Shown here: positions 17,323 to 24,469 of the stretch, one piece after another
Layout of the letters: the number at the start of each line of letters is the position of its first letter
Position numbering within the stretch: position 1 is the first letter of the stretch
Assembly: GCF_000931465.1 (NCBI RefSeq)
Contig: NZ_CP010892.1
Location: 186,001 to 250,000 of the forward strand
Length of the DNA stretch: 64,000 nt
Source of the DNA: Pseudomonas sp. MRSN 12121
GTDB lineage: Bacteria; Pseudomonadota; Gammaproteobacteria; Pseudomonadales; Pseudomonadaceae
Reading direction: 5' to 3'
Made by a program: the position numbers and the translations under genes
Notes under the pieces: model-generated
Seen by the model: the letters and a program-made list of their open reading frames with translations, nothing else
Databases searched by the model: none
What the model was told of the DNA's origin: nothing

Positions 17323-18041
17323 CTGACGCCCGATCGCTTCCCCCCCGTGAAGAAGAGCAACTGCTCGAACATATTCGCCGGCACAGCCCGGCCGAACCGC
17401 CAGCCAGCCTCGATACGCTGATCCTGGCCACGGCCCGGCGCGAAGCCCCGGCCCCCCGGCCTTCGCTGTGGCAACGCTGGTTCGCGGCCTGCCGCCAGCC
17501 GCGCTGGCAGGTGGCGTTCGCCGGCCTGTTCGGCGTGACTCTGCTGCTGGGCGTGTTGCAGCGTGCGCCAGAGCCGGCGCCCAGCCAGGCGTTTGCGCCC
17601 GCACCGGCCCCTGTGGCCAGGGCTTCCGCTCCGCAACTGGCGCGACGCCAGGTCGAGTCCACGGCCGCAGACGCTGTCCAGGAGGAGTCGGCAGCCGCGG
17701 CGTCGCCTCGCCTCGAACTGGCCGCCAAGCCGCAGGCGGCTGGCGGTGCCTTGTCGGCACCCGCCCCGGCGGCGCCGGTGGCGGGCCTGCCGCTGACCCT
17801 GGAACCCCCGGCGTTCGACGCCGAGCCCCAGGAGTCGCTGGGGCACCTGGCGTCGTTCTCGGCCAGGGCCAAGGCCGAACACCGGGTCGCACAGACGCCG
17901 CTCGACGATGTGCTGCGCGAGGTACTGCGGCTGCGCCAGACCGGCCAGGACGCGCTCGCCGAGCAATACCTCGACGCGCTCCGGCAACGCTTCCCCGACG
18001 AGGACATCAGCGAGCGCCTGCGCGCCTTGCAGCCGCACTGA
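17319..18041 (+). CDS. Probable anti-sigma factor, single-pass membrane protein
   Basis: A 240-residue protein directly coupled to the sigma gene. The N-terminal ~65 residues are charged and helical and could be a cytoplasmic sigma-binding domain. One membrane helix follows (WQVAFAGLFGVTLLLGVL, about residues 64-82), then a Pro/Ala-rich linker and a C-terminal helical region (VLRLRQTGQDALAEQYLDAL). The layout suits an anti-sigma factor sensing an envelope signal, but the sequence lacks a recognised zinc-binding HxxxCxxC motif, so the role is inferred from gene order. Confidence 0.65.
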   Translation: MTDARSLPPREEEQLLEHIRRHSPAEPPASLDTLILATARREAPAPRPSLWQRWFAACRQPRWQVAFAGLFGVTLLLGVLQRAPEPAPSQAFAPAPAPVARASAPQLARRQVESTAADAVQEESAAAASPRLELAAKPQAAGGALSAPAPAAPVAGLPLTLEPPAFDAEPQESLGHLASFSARAKAEHRVAQTPLDDVLREVLRLRQTGQDALAEQYLDALRQRFPDEDISERLRALQPH

Positions 18042-18123
18042 CGATAAACGCGCGCCAGTAATGGCCGGGAGCCGCGAAAACGCGCACTATCGCGGCAGTT
18101 TTCCTGAAAGTGAGAGGCTGGCC

Positions 18124-18300
18124 ATGGCGCCACGCATCGACCGCATCGCCGCACTGCTGAATTGCCCGACCAAGGGCGCGGATATCCGCCAGGCCATCCA
18201 GGAGAGTCGCAAGGACTTTCTGCTGGAGGCCGAAGAAGAACGTGAAGACGAACAGCCGGCCGAGCCTGCCGCCGACCAGGATCGACAGACACCAGGCTGA
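18124..18300 (+). CDS. Small acidic hypothetical protein, 58 residues
   Basis: A short frame with a good start: GAGAGG lies about 9 bases before ATG 18124; an in-frame ATG at 18061 would add 21 residues of less protein-like sequence. The product begins with a basic helical stretch (RIDRIAALLNCPTKGADIR) and ends very acidic and Pro-rich (EEEREDEQPAEPAAD). Function unknown. It sits 82 bases after the anti-sigma gene in the same direction and faces the 18312-18863 gene tail to tail. Confidence 0.5.
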   Translation: MAPRIDRIAALLNCPTKGADIRQAIQESRKDFLLEAEEEREDEQPAEPAADQDRQTPG

Positions 18301-18311
18301 GGCCTGGCGCG

Positions 18312-18863
18312 TCACTTGCGGGCGGGGGCGCGCTTCACGTTCTGGCCCTTGTTGTCGATGGCCAGGGCGATCGCCTCATAGCAGTCGTGGAACAGCGACG
18401 GGTTCTTGAACATGTTCTCCACCAGTTCCATCTTGCCGTCGGCATGGGTGACGCGGATGAAGCGCTGGTTGAAGACTTCCACCAGCTCGAGGTCCGAAAT
18501 ATTGATCAGGCGGATTTCGCGGGTTTTCGAGCTGAAGTTGCTGACCGGGGCGAACAGCTTCTTGTCCGTCAGCACCACATAGCGGTTGCCGGCGCCGCGC
18601 AGGAAAATCAGCGAGCCGGCGACGGCGACCGTCATGGCCAGGCCCAGGACCCCGACCAGTTGCAGGACCAGATGACCATTGAGCCCCAGGGCTTCTATCA
18701 GCCGGATCATGCTGCTGTTCTCGCTGGGGGTGCCAAATATCCCGAACAGCGAAAGCCCGCCGAAGACCAGGCCCGCCAGGGTCATTTTCTTGTAGTTGGG
18801 CCCGTAGTAGTAACGCGCCTGGTGAGAGGGCGCGGTGTTGCTGGAGAGGTTGGAGATATTCAT
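18312..18863 (-). CDS. Hypothetical membrane protein with PH-like C-terminal region
   Basis: A 183-residue protein with two hydrophobic helices (about residues 28-46 and 66-90) and a soluble C-terminal part in which YVVLTDKKLF..REIRLINISDLELVEVFNQRF resembles the strand pattern of bacterial PH-like (bPH2) domains that follow paired helices. That resemblance is by eye. Its gene diverges from the DUF3077 leader and converges on the small 18124-18300 gene. No operon partner is visible. Confidence 0.7.
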   Translation of the reverse strand: MNISNLSSNTAPSHQARYYYGPNYKKMTLAGLVFGGLSLFGIFGTPSENSSMIRLIEALGLNGHLVLQLVGVLGLAMTVAVAGSLIFLRGAGNRYVVLTDKKLFAPVSNFSSKTREIRLINISDLELVEVFNQRFIRVTHADGKMELVENMFKNPSLFHDCYEAIALAIDNKGQNVKRAPARK

Positions 18864-19200
18864 GCGGGGCGGTCTTCCGTGAACGGGGGGAAATGGGCGG
18901 TGCTCGGTGGTGAGCGGGTGAGTGATGTCTGAGTGGCATCATCGCAAAAATGAGCGCGGACATCTAAGGGGTTTTCGGATTGCGTGATGAGCAAGAAAAG
19001 GCGTCACCAAGAAGCGAAATACCTCACAACCAATGCAGCCAATCCGCCTTGTTCCTCCTGAACTGCCATCCCTATAGTCCTTCCTGTTGCTGAAAAATCA
19101 GCGACCGGATTTGGCGATCCGTTTAAAGTTAGGCGCAGTCGCGTCATCGACTCCTTGCGCGTGCATTTTGGTGCGGGCAATGGCGATCCATGGCGGCTGT

Positions 19201-19298
19201 GCGCGGGAGACCTTCGGGTCTGCCGGGTTTACTAACTTACCGGTTCGCCAACCCGCGTACGGCTGCCACCCACTCGTTTGGCGACGAGATCGGCAGCC
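19201..19298 (+). promoter_or_regulatory. Structured leader upstream of DUF3077 gene
   Basis: Three nested or adjacent stems can be drawn. AGACC-TTCG-GGTCT (19208-19221) is a UUCG-type tetraloop hairpin. CGGGTT (19224-19229) pairs with AACCCG (19250-19255). GGCTGCC (19261-19267) pairs with GGCAGCC (19292-19298) around an inner CTCGT/ACGAG stem (19273-19288). The folded block ends 27 bases before the ATG at 19326. Similar leaders before small DUF3077/DUF6124-type genes recur in Pseudomonas as far as I recall. The rest of the gap 18864-19200 shows no gene. Confidence 0.6.
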
Positions 19299-19325
19299 TT
19301 CTTACCCAAGTTAGGATGGCCTGTC

Positions 19326-19583
19326 ATGTCGAAATACATACCGCTGCAAACCAATTTTCCTGATTGCCCCGTTCTGCTGATCGATAGCGATGAGCCGTTG
19401 GCACATGTGCTGGATTGTGCCCATCAACGGATCAAGGCAGGGACGGATCTTTTGGAAAGCCTTACCTCGGTGACGATCAAGGGTATTGAGGATGGCGATC
19501 TTTATCGGCTGACCAGCGCTGCTTATTTGCTGCTCAGGGAGGGGGTGGATTTGCTGGAGGTTGTGCGACGAGGTGTTGAGTGA
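19326..19583 (+). CDS. DUF3077-type small protein
   Basis: An 85-residue protein of the small Pseudomonas DUF3077 (DUF6124-like) group. ATG 19326 is preceded by AGGAT about 9 bases upstream. The sequence is a mainly helical domain with DEPLAHVLDCAHQRIKAG and a C-terminal LLREGVDLLEVVRRG. No catalytic motif and no signal peptide are seen, so a cytoplasmic protein is likely. Function is unknown. It is preceded by the folded leader and followed by the terminator at 19653. Confidence 0.72.
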   Translation: MSKYIPLQTNFPDCPVLLIDSDEPLAHVLDCAHQRIKAGTDLLESLTSVTIKGIEDGDLYRLTSAAYLLLREGVDLLEVVRRGVE

Positions 19584-19652
19584 ACCTCATACAGCCTTGA
19601 TGTCAGCAGTTGTCAGTCGCGCATCCACTGCTTCTGCAATCTCCCAAACACA

Positions 19653-19689
19653 CAAAAAAGCCCCAGGCCATTCGACCTGGGGCTTTTTG
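19653..19689. terminator. Bidirectional terminator at left edge of island
   Basis: AGCCCCAGG (19659-19667) pairs with CCTGGGGCT (19676-19684), with AAAAAA before and TTTTT after. On the + strand it ends the DUF3077 transcript. On the - strand it would have terminated the tRNA-Arg gene before the island inserted. Confidence 0.88.
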
Positions 19690-19698
19690 GTTTCTGTC

Positions 19699-19743
19699 TG
19701 GCGCACTCGGCGGGATTCGAACCCACGACCCCTGCCTTCGGAG
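19699..19743. repeat. Left attachment repeat (tRNA-Arg 3' fragment)
   Basis: Forty-five bases identical to 31143-31187 and equal to the 3' part of the tRNA-Arg gene on the - strand, from the CCA end through the anticodon loop. The match stops at 19744 (C versus G). No 5' tRNA half follows, so this is an att remnant and not a working tRNA. Confidence 0.92.
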
Positions 19744-19837
19744 CGTGAAAGGAAGTCCAGCGTTTATGGGCTACTCCCAGTAAATACGGGGCTTTCCTGT
19801 CCGGTTGTGTCTTCCGATGATGGCCCGTATAGTGAAA

Positions 19838-19866
19838 TTTGCACCCACTATGCACCCACGGCACCC
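19838..19866 (+). promoter_or_regulatory. GCACCCA direct repeats, candidate integrase arm sites (left)
   Basis: TTTGCACCCAC (19838-19848), GCACCCACG (19852-19860) and GCACCCA (19861-19867) run head to tail just before the integrase ATG. Almost the same block recurs in the same orientation at 31074-31096 near the right end, which suggests arm-type binding sites for the integrase; position at the int promoter also allows autoregulation. Confidence 0.55.
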
Positions 19867-21081
19867 ATGAAAGCGAAATTGACCCTCTCCCTGCTTGGCG
19901 GCCTGGAGACAACCGGCAGCACCTACGAAGTCCACGATACCACCGTCAGCGGCTTGTTTGTCCGTGTCACGGCAGCGGGCCACAAGAGCTATGTCGTTCG
20001 CTGGGCCAGGGGCAAGAAGAAGACCCTGGGCCGTGTAGGCGTGCTGACGCTCGATAGAGCGCGCAAGGAGGCGCTGCAGTACCTTGCCGAGGCTCATGAG
20101 CATGGCGAGCCGCTGGCAGTGTCCCAGGCCCGCGCTGGCGCGAGCATGCCAACCCTGGAAGCTTTCCTGGTGGAGCAATTCGAGCCCTGGGCCAGGGTTC
20201 ACCACCGCGACCATGTGAACAGCGTGCGTGCCATCCGGTCGGCCTTCGCCGATCTACTTCCCCTCAAGCTTGAAGAGATCGACCACCGCCGTGTCGAGCG
20301 CCTGCGCGTGTCCTGGGTGGACGGGGGAAACACGCCCGCGACAGCCAATCGGAATATCCAGCGCATCAAGGGGCTGCTGAGCCGGGCTGTCGAGTGGGGC
20401 GTTTTGCCTGAGCACCCGTTGGCCAAGTTGCGCCGCCTCAAGACCGACCGAAAGGGCCGTATCCGCTTCCTGACGACCGAGGAACTGGCCGATCTGCGCC
20501 AGGCCATGGATACGCGGGATGAGGGCATCAGGGCCGAGCGCGATAGTGCGAACATGTGGCGCAAAGAACGCAATAAGGAATTGATGCAAGACCTGCGCGA
20601 GGTAACTTTCGCGGATCACTTGAAACCCCTAGTTTTGCTCAGCATCAATACCGGCATGCGCCGTGGCGAGGTATTCAACCTGCAATGGGCTGATATCAAC
20701 TTCAAGGGGAAGGTGCTGACCGTAGAGGGCGAAACTTCTAAGTCTGGACAGACGCGCCATATACCCTTGAACAAGGAAGCACTTGAAGTATTACAGTGCT
20801 GGCGCGATCAACATACCCGAAAAGCCGGGTATGTATTCCCAGGCAAAGAAGGTGGGCGCTTGGACAATGTGAAAAAGAGCTGGGATGGCCTGTTGAAGCT
20901 TGCGAAGATCGACGGCTTTCGGTGGCACGATCTGCGCCACACCTTCGCTTCAAAGCTGGTCATGGCTGGCGTGCCGCTCAACACCGTTCGGGAGCTGCTG
21001 GGTCACTCAGACATAGCCATGACGCTGCGTTACGCGCACCTCGCGCCAGACAGCAAAGCTGCCGCCGTCGAACTAATTTGA
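19867..21081 (+). CDS. int: Tyrosine-type site-specific integrase
   Basis: Recombinase expected to insert and excise the island at the tRNA-Arg 3' end. With ATG 19867 the product is 404 residues: an N-terminal arm-binding DUF4102-like region (LETTGSTYEVHDTTVSGLFV), a SAM-like core-binding domain, and the catalytic domain. The catalytic set is visible: Arg in NTGMRRGE, HDLRHTF (HxxR), LGHSD (His) and the Tyr in LRYAHLAP. It reads inward from attL. Its 3' end overlaps the convergent 21073 gene by 9 bases. Length fits P4-type integrases (about 400). Confidence 0.95.
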   Translation: MKAKLTLSLLGGLETTGSTYEVHDTTVSGLFVRVTAAGHKSYVVRWARGKKKTLGRVGVLTLDRARKEALQYLAEAHEHGEPLAVSQARAGASMPTLEAFLVEQFEPWARVHHRDHVNSVRAIRSAFADLLPLKLEEIDHRRVERLRVSWVDGGNTPATANRNIQRIKGLLSRAVEWGVLPEHPLAKLRRLKTDRKGRIRFLTTEELADLRQAMDTRDEGIRAERDSANMWRKERNKELMQDLREVTFADHLKPLVLLSINTGMRRGEVFNLQWADINFKGKVLTVEGETSKSGQTRHIPLNKEALEVLQCWRDQHTRKAGYVFPGKEGGRLDNVKKSWDGLLKLAKIDGFRWHDLRHTFASKLVMAGVPLNTVRELLGHSDIAMTLRYAHLAPDSKAAAVELI

Positions 21082-21603
21082 CTTGTTGTTTTTTATCATT
21101 GTTTTAAAGCTGTGATAATTAACGTCCAGGCTTTTATTTCTCTGAATGAATTTCACGTATTCATTCAGGGTGCTCCATTCCTCCCGAACCAGTTCTAAGT
21201 CGATACTTATGTTGTCTGGCATATAGTTTACTTTCGAGCGATTAACTTTCAAATCACCGAATAGCTTGAATTCGCCCTTGAAGTAGTCATCATTCGAAAC
21301 CAAAGTCGCCACATCTACCGTCTCAAGCTCCGCATATTTAAATCCTAGCCCGCCAACTCTTAACTTATAAACAACCTCATCCTCTGACCATATTTTTTCC
21401 ATTAACAAGATGAAGGAGGTTTTGTCGTCTGGATTATCTCCAAACGGATCATCAACGACTGTCGTGCTGAGCACACCCTGTATGCCGTATTCCAGCAACG
21501 CCACGATTTTCTCGTTCTGGGTGGTCGCTGCGAGCTCGAGCCCGGCTTTCAGAAACGGGTCAATCCGAGCGGAGAGGACAGCTTTTTTTGATCGGTTTGC
21601 CAT
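21073..21603 (-). CDS. Unknown protein with ribbon-helix-helix-like N terminus
   Basis: A 176-residue protein on the strand opposite to the rest of the island. Residues 5-45 (KKAVLSARIDPFLKAGLEL then a second helix) resemble a ribbon-helix-helix DNA-binding unit; residues 50-176 are unrecognised. It is clearly AT-richer than its neighbours, a sign of separate origin. GGGAG precedes the ATG. It converges on int and diverges from alpA, so it could be a regulator of the island or an accessory cargo gene such as an anti-phage factor. Neither role is proven by the sequence. Confidence 0.65.
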   Translation of the reverse strand: MANRSKKAVLSARIDPFLKAGLELAATTQNEKIVALLEYGIQGVLSTTVVDDPFGDNPDDKTSFILLMEKIWSEDEVVYKLRVGGLGFKYAELETVDVATLVSNDDYFKGEFKLFGDLKVNRSKVNYMPDNISIDLELVREEWSTLNEYVKFIQRNKSLDVNYHSFKTMIKNNKSN

Positions 21604-21725
21604 TCATCGCTCCCAGGAATAGCTTACAACGCGATGGCTTGCATCGCGTGTTACTTACAAATATAGTGTTTACACCGTCCAGTATCGTCCGGACGTTAGG
21701 TTTACACAACTGGAGCTTTATACAG

Positions 21726-21926
21726 ATGACCCAAACCCCGCAGTTGCAACCCCTTGCCCTCGGCATTGACGACGCTGCCCGCGTGATCGGCGTGGCCCGC
21801 TCGATGCTTTACGAGATCGTCGCCCGTGGCGAACTACCCAGCTTCAAGATCGGTCGTCGCCGCATGATCTTGGCCAAGGAACTAGAGACGTACATCAATC
21901 GCGTGGCTGTGGAGAACGCCCGATGA
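21726..21926 (+). CDS. alpA: AlpA-like / excisionase-type HTH regulator
   Basis: A 66-residue winged-helix DNA-binding protein of the AlpA/HTH_17 type, with GIDDAARVIGVARSMLYEIV as the helix-turn-helix and FKIGRRRMILAKELETYI as wing and final helix. In Gram-negative phage-inducible islands and P4-like satellites, AlpA homologues activate int expression or excision. It starts the rightward early cluster and overlaps the next small frame by 4 bases (ATGA). The ATG at 21726 is chosen because upstream in-frame residues do not resemble the family. Confidence 0.8.
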   Translation: MTQTPQLQPLALGIDDAARVIGVARSMLYEIVARGELPSFKIGRRRMILAKELETYINRVAVENAR

Positions 21927-22054
21927 CCATCCGCATCATCGGCAGTGCCCAGAAAGTCCTGGGCACGCTTCACCTCCCGGCCAGCACCCGCCTGGTCGAT
22001 CTGGAAACCCTGCGCCAGCTTGGCGCCCAACGTGTAGAGGTAGTTACCGCATGA
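21923..22054 (+). CDS. 43-residue hypothetical early protein
   Basis: Small frame with ATGA overlap at both ends: its ATG lies inside the alpA stop and its TGA overlaps the next ATG at 22051. The product is basic-to-neutral with segments IRIIGSAQKVLGTLHLP and LETLRQLGAQRVEVVTA. The double overlap is the main evidence that it is translated. Function unknown. Confidence 0.6.
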   Translation: MTIRIIGSAQKVLGTLHLPASTRLVDLETLRQLGAQRVEVVTA

Positions 22055-22374
22055 ACCGTCAGATAGCAGAGGACAATGCCGAGCTGATGCTGCAGGCCGG
22101 TATCTTCGCCAAGGTCATCACCGATCTGATCCAAGACAACGTGGCTGCGCAGCACGCCGAAGAGCCTGAGTTCTTGAACGAGTACCGCATCGACGGCCTG
22201 ATGATGGGCTTGAAGATCGTCGCGCAAGAGCTGTGCGCTCGCAGCGAGTGGATCACGGAAAGGATCGAGGAGGAAGAGAAGGAGGCCCAAGCGGCGTTGC
22301 AGCGCCGCAAGGGTCAAGACATGGCACGGGAATGCAATATCGGGGGCAAGTCTGGCACGCGCAGCGCAGCCTGA
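22051..22374 (+). CDS. Hypothetical early protein, 107 residues
   Basis: Follows the 43-residue frame with an ATGA overlap, so it belongs to the alpA cluster. The protein is acidic and mostly helical (NAELMLQAGIFAKVITDLIQ, then a Glu-rich ERIEEEEKEAQAALQRR segment with coiled-coil character) and lacks a signal peptide. No family recognised. It could be a small regulatory or replication accessory protein of the island. Confidence 0.65.
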   Translation: MNRQIAEDNAELMLQAGIFAKVITDLIQDNVAAQHAEEPEFLNEYRIDGLMMGLKIVAQELCARSEWITERIEEEEKEAQAALQRRKGQDMARECNIGGKSGTRSAA

Positions 22375-22444
22375 CAACCCACCGCCCCCCCTGCAGGGGG
22401 TCGATTCCAGATCGACCCCTTTGCGCCTGATTGTGAGTTCCTGA

Positions 22445-23245
22445 ATGGAATGCCTAGCCGCAAAACTACTTCGCCGTGGAGACATGGTGAGCATTGAGCG
22501 TGGGCAGCTCGTCATTCAACCGGCGAGCGGCAAGCCCGTGCCGCCTGAGTGGATCGCCGCCAATAGGGCCGGGCTGTGTCGCGAGGCCCTGATGGCGGTG
22601 GGCATGGATGCGTTTGAGTACACAGACTATTCGACAGGGCACTACGGCAAAACCCGCAGTGCTGGCGTCACGCTTCGGTTCGTGTCGGTGGTGTCTGGGC
22701 AATCTGCCTATGCGGTGTTCAACGCCGATCTGACGCGTCAGCGCAACACTGCCAGCGCCAAGGCTGGCACGCCCCTACCCAAGGGACAGTTCCGCATCGG
22801 TAAGCGCAGCCATTTCTACAGGTTCTGGCTGGGTACCGGCCTGCCTTTCCCGCGGCGGTTGGCGGCTATGCACGATTACATGGGGAAGCTTCGCGGCATC
22901 TTGTTCACCGGGGCGCTGACTGGCGACCGCATAGACGCTGGCAGCCTGGCGCCTGTCGGTCTAACCGTGGGGCAATTCAGGGAGGCCATTTTGCCGGACA
23001 ACTTCCGGACAAAATCCGGACAACTCCCGGACAATTCCCGGACAAGAGTGCCGGACAAGGAATCCGCTCCAGCCCAGGAACCATGCGGCTTACAGCGAAA
23101 TCAAACTACGTGCGTTTCAAACCACGAAAGCAAGTTAACAAGAAGGTGCGAATACAAGACCCCATCCAATACCCCAATCCCTACACATAGACCACCACAA
23201 GAGCAAACCATGGACGAATGGCTCGATGCCTACAGCTCGACCTGA
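22445..23245 (+). CDS. Candidate replication protein of the island, with iterons inside
   Basis: A 266-residue protein whose first ~170 residues form a folded-looking domain (MVSIERGQLVIQPASGKPVP; SHFYRFWLGTGLPFPRRLAA), while the last ~80 are low-complexity and polar. No primase, helicase or Rep motif is recognised. The reason to suspect replication is that the 3' half contains six CCGGACAA repeats at 11-bp spacing and an AT-rich stretch, as in lambda O, where the origin lies inside the initiator gene. An ordinary unknown early gene carrying an origin by chance is possible. Confidence 0.6.
   Translation: MECLAAKLLRRGDMVSIERGQLVIQPASGKPVPPEWIAANRAGLCREALMAVGMDAFEYTDYSTGHYGKTRSAGVTLRFVSVVSGQSAYAVFNADLTRQRNTASAKAGTPLPKGQFRIGKRSHFYRFWLGTGLPFPRRLAAMHDYMGKLRGILFTGALTGDRIDAGSLAPVGLTVGQFREAILPDNFRTKSGQLPDNSRTRVPDKESAPAQEPCGLQRNQTTCVSNHESKLTRRCEYKTPSNTPIPTHRPPQEQTMDEWLDAYSST
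22994..23058 (+). repeat. Six CCGGACAA iterons, candidate replication origin
   Basis: CCGGACAA occurs at 22994, 23005, 23016, 23027, 23038 and 23051, spacings 11, 11, 11, 11 and 13. The period is one helical turn and not a multiple of 3, so the encoded peptide is not a repeat and DNA-level selection is implied. The following 23095-23215 is AT-richer than the surroundings and could be the unwinding element. Confidence 0.7.
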
Positions 23246-23278
23246 TCCACCACTTCAAACGAAACCGGGGGTTTCCAA

Positions 23279-24190
23279 GTGAGCACATCGAAACACGGGG
23301 TTTCAGACTACGAGCGATCCCGCATCATCGAACTGCGCCGCCGCCACTCATTCCGGGAGGTGGCGCAGATGACTGGTGTGCCGCTCGGTACCGTGAAGAC
23401 CATTGTCAGCCGCTCGGGTGCGTTTCGTGACAACCCTGTGCAGCGGGCCTTGTTCACCCTGCCGCCGATGCAGGTCACTGCTGGAACATCCCCGGCAGTT
23501 CAGGAGCTACCGCAACAGCAGGCCGTGACAGGCGACCGTGACGTGGACGCCCTGCTGTGGCTGCGCGAGGTGGTCAGCACTGGGCACCCGGCGCACATCG
23601 ACGCCGCCATGGAGGCAGCCAAGCGCATCAAGACGCCATTCAAGGAGCTGGAGTTGCGGTACCGGTCCTGGCTCCAGGCCAAGCACCCTAACAACATGTT
23701 TGCGGCCTTGTCGTCGTTCGACCTGGGCAACCTTGAGAGCTTGGCCAAGTCGTCGGTGCAGAAGCTGGCGCGGCAGACTGAGGCGCGTGCGCGGTTTGGC
23801 GACCGGATATTCAGCCTGACCGATGCAGAGCTGTTCTGCGAATCGGCGCTCGATGGCTTGGCACTCGGTGACGGCTTCGACCTGGACAAGGCCGAGGTAG
23901 CCGCCAGGTTCAGGGCAAGGCCGGAGCAGATGCCCAACACGCTCAGCGACTGCATCCACGAGCTGCAGTACTGGAGCGATCTGTACTGGCTGCGCAATGC
24001 CTGTGAGCAGTATGCGGGCGATCCGGCCCCGGAGGCATCGGCCCGCGACTGGTTTGTGTTCGAGCTGCTGGCGCAGATACGGCCCAGGCACAAGGACGAA
24101 TCCAAGGCCGTGATGCGGTACCTGAGCATTAGCGGTCGCGCCGATCATCGCCAGGATTGTGACCGCATCATCGACAACCTGATTGGGTGA
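23279..24190 (+). CDS. HTH-domain protein of the island, function unknown
   Basis: A 303-residue protein starting at GTG 23279 with a GGGGGT site about 7 bases upstream. The N terminus is a helix-turn-helix (RSRIIELRRRHSFREVAQMT, then GVPLGTVKTIVSRSG). The remainder is helical and acidic, without a recognised domain. Position after the candidate origin and before the head operon suggests a transcriptional activator of late genes or a second replication factor. The 34-base gap to the preceding gene supports co-transcription. Both roles are inference. Confidence 0.68.
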   Translation: MSTSKHGVSDYERSRIIELRRRHSFREVAQMTGVPLGTVKTIVSRSGAFRDNPVQRALFTLPPMQVTAGTSPAVQELPQQQAVTGDRDVDALLWLREVVSTGHPAHIDAAMEAAKRIKTPFKELELRYRSWLQAKHPNNMFAALSSFDLGNLESLAKSSVQKLARQTEARARFGDRIFSLTDAELFCESALDGLALGDGFDLDKAEVAARFRARPEQMPNTLSDCIHELQYWSDLYWLRNACEQYAGDPAPEASARDWFVFELLAQIRPRHKDESKAVMRYLSISGRADHRQDCDRIIDNLIG

Positions 24191-24469
24191 GACATTCCCG
24201 AGACACGAAACACGCAGTTTCAGCTACACCCCTCGCCAGCCCTGGCGTACAGAGCCTTTCAGTATCCACCCCAATGGAGGAACCGCACCGAGACATCGAG
24301 GCGAGACGATGACCGTTCATCGGAAATTCTCAAGCCTCAATGTCCCTATAGATACACCCATACACAACAGGACATAGCCTCAATCAGTCGAACGGTAAGC
24401 CACTGTTTTGACAAGGAAAACAGGCCTATGGTGGGTACTCGAAAACCCCATCCACAGGACTTTTCCCTG
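24191..24469 (+). promoter_or_regulatory. Gap before the head operon, probable late promoter region
   Basis: About 280 bases with no supported gene. It is AT-richer around 24330-24420. The head operon begins at 24470 and runs without promoter-sized gaps to 30936 apart from 60 bases before TerS, so the main promoter of the operon is most likely here. No clear -35/-10 pair can be fixed by eye. Confidence 0.4.

Noticed and set aside
19699..19743. A second tRNA-Arg gene
   Set aside because: Only the 3' 45 bases are present. The 5' acceptor arm, D arm and half of the anticodon stem are missing.
24183..24377. 64-residue frame between the HTH gene and the capsid gene
   Set aside because: No ribosome site, no recognisable protein character, and a likely promoter region.
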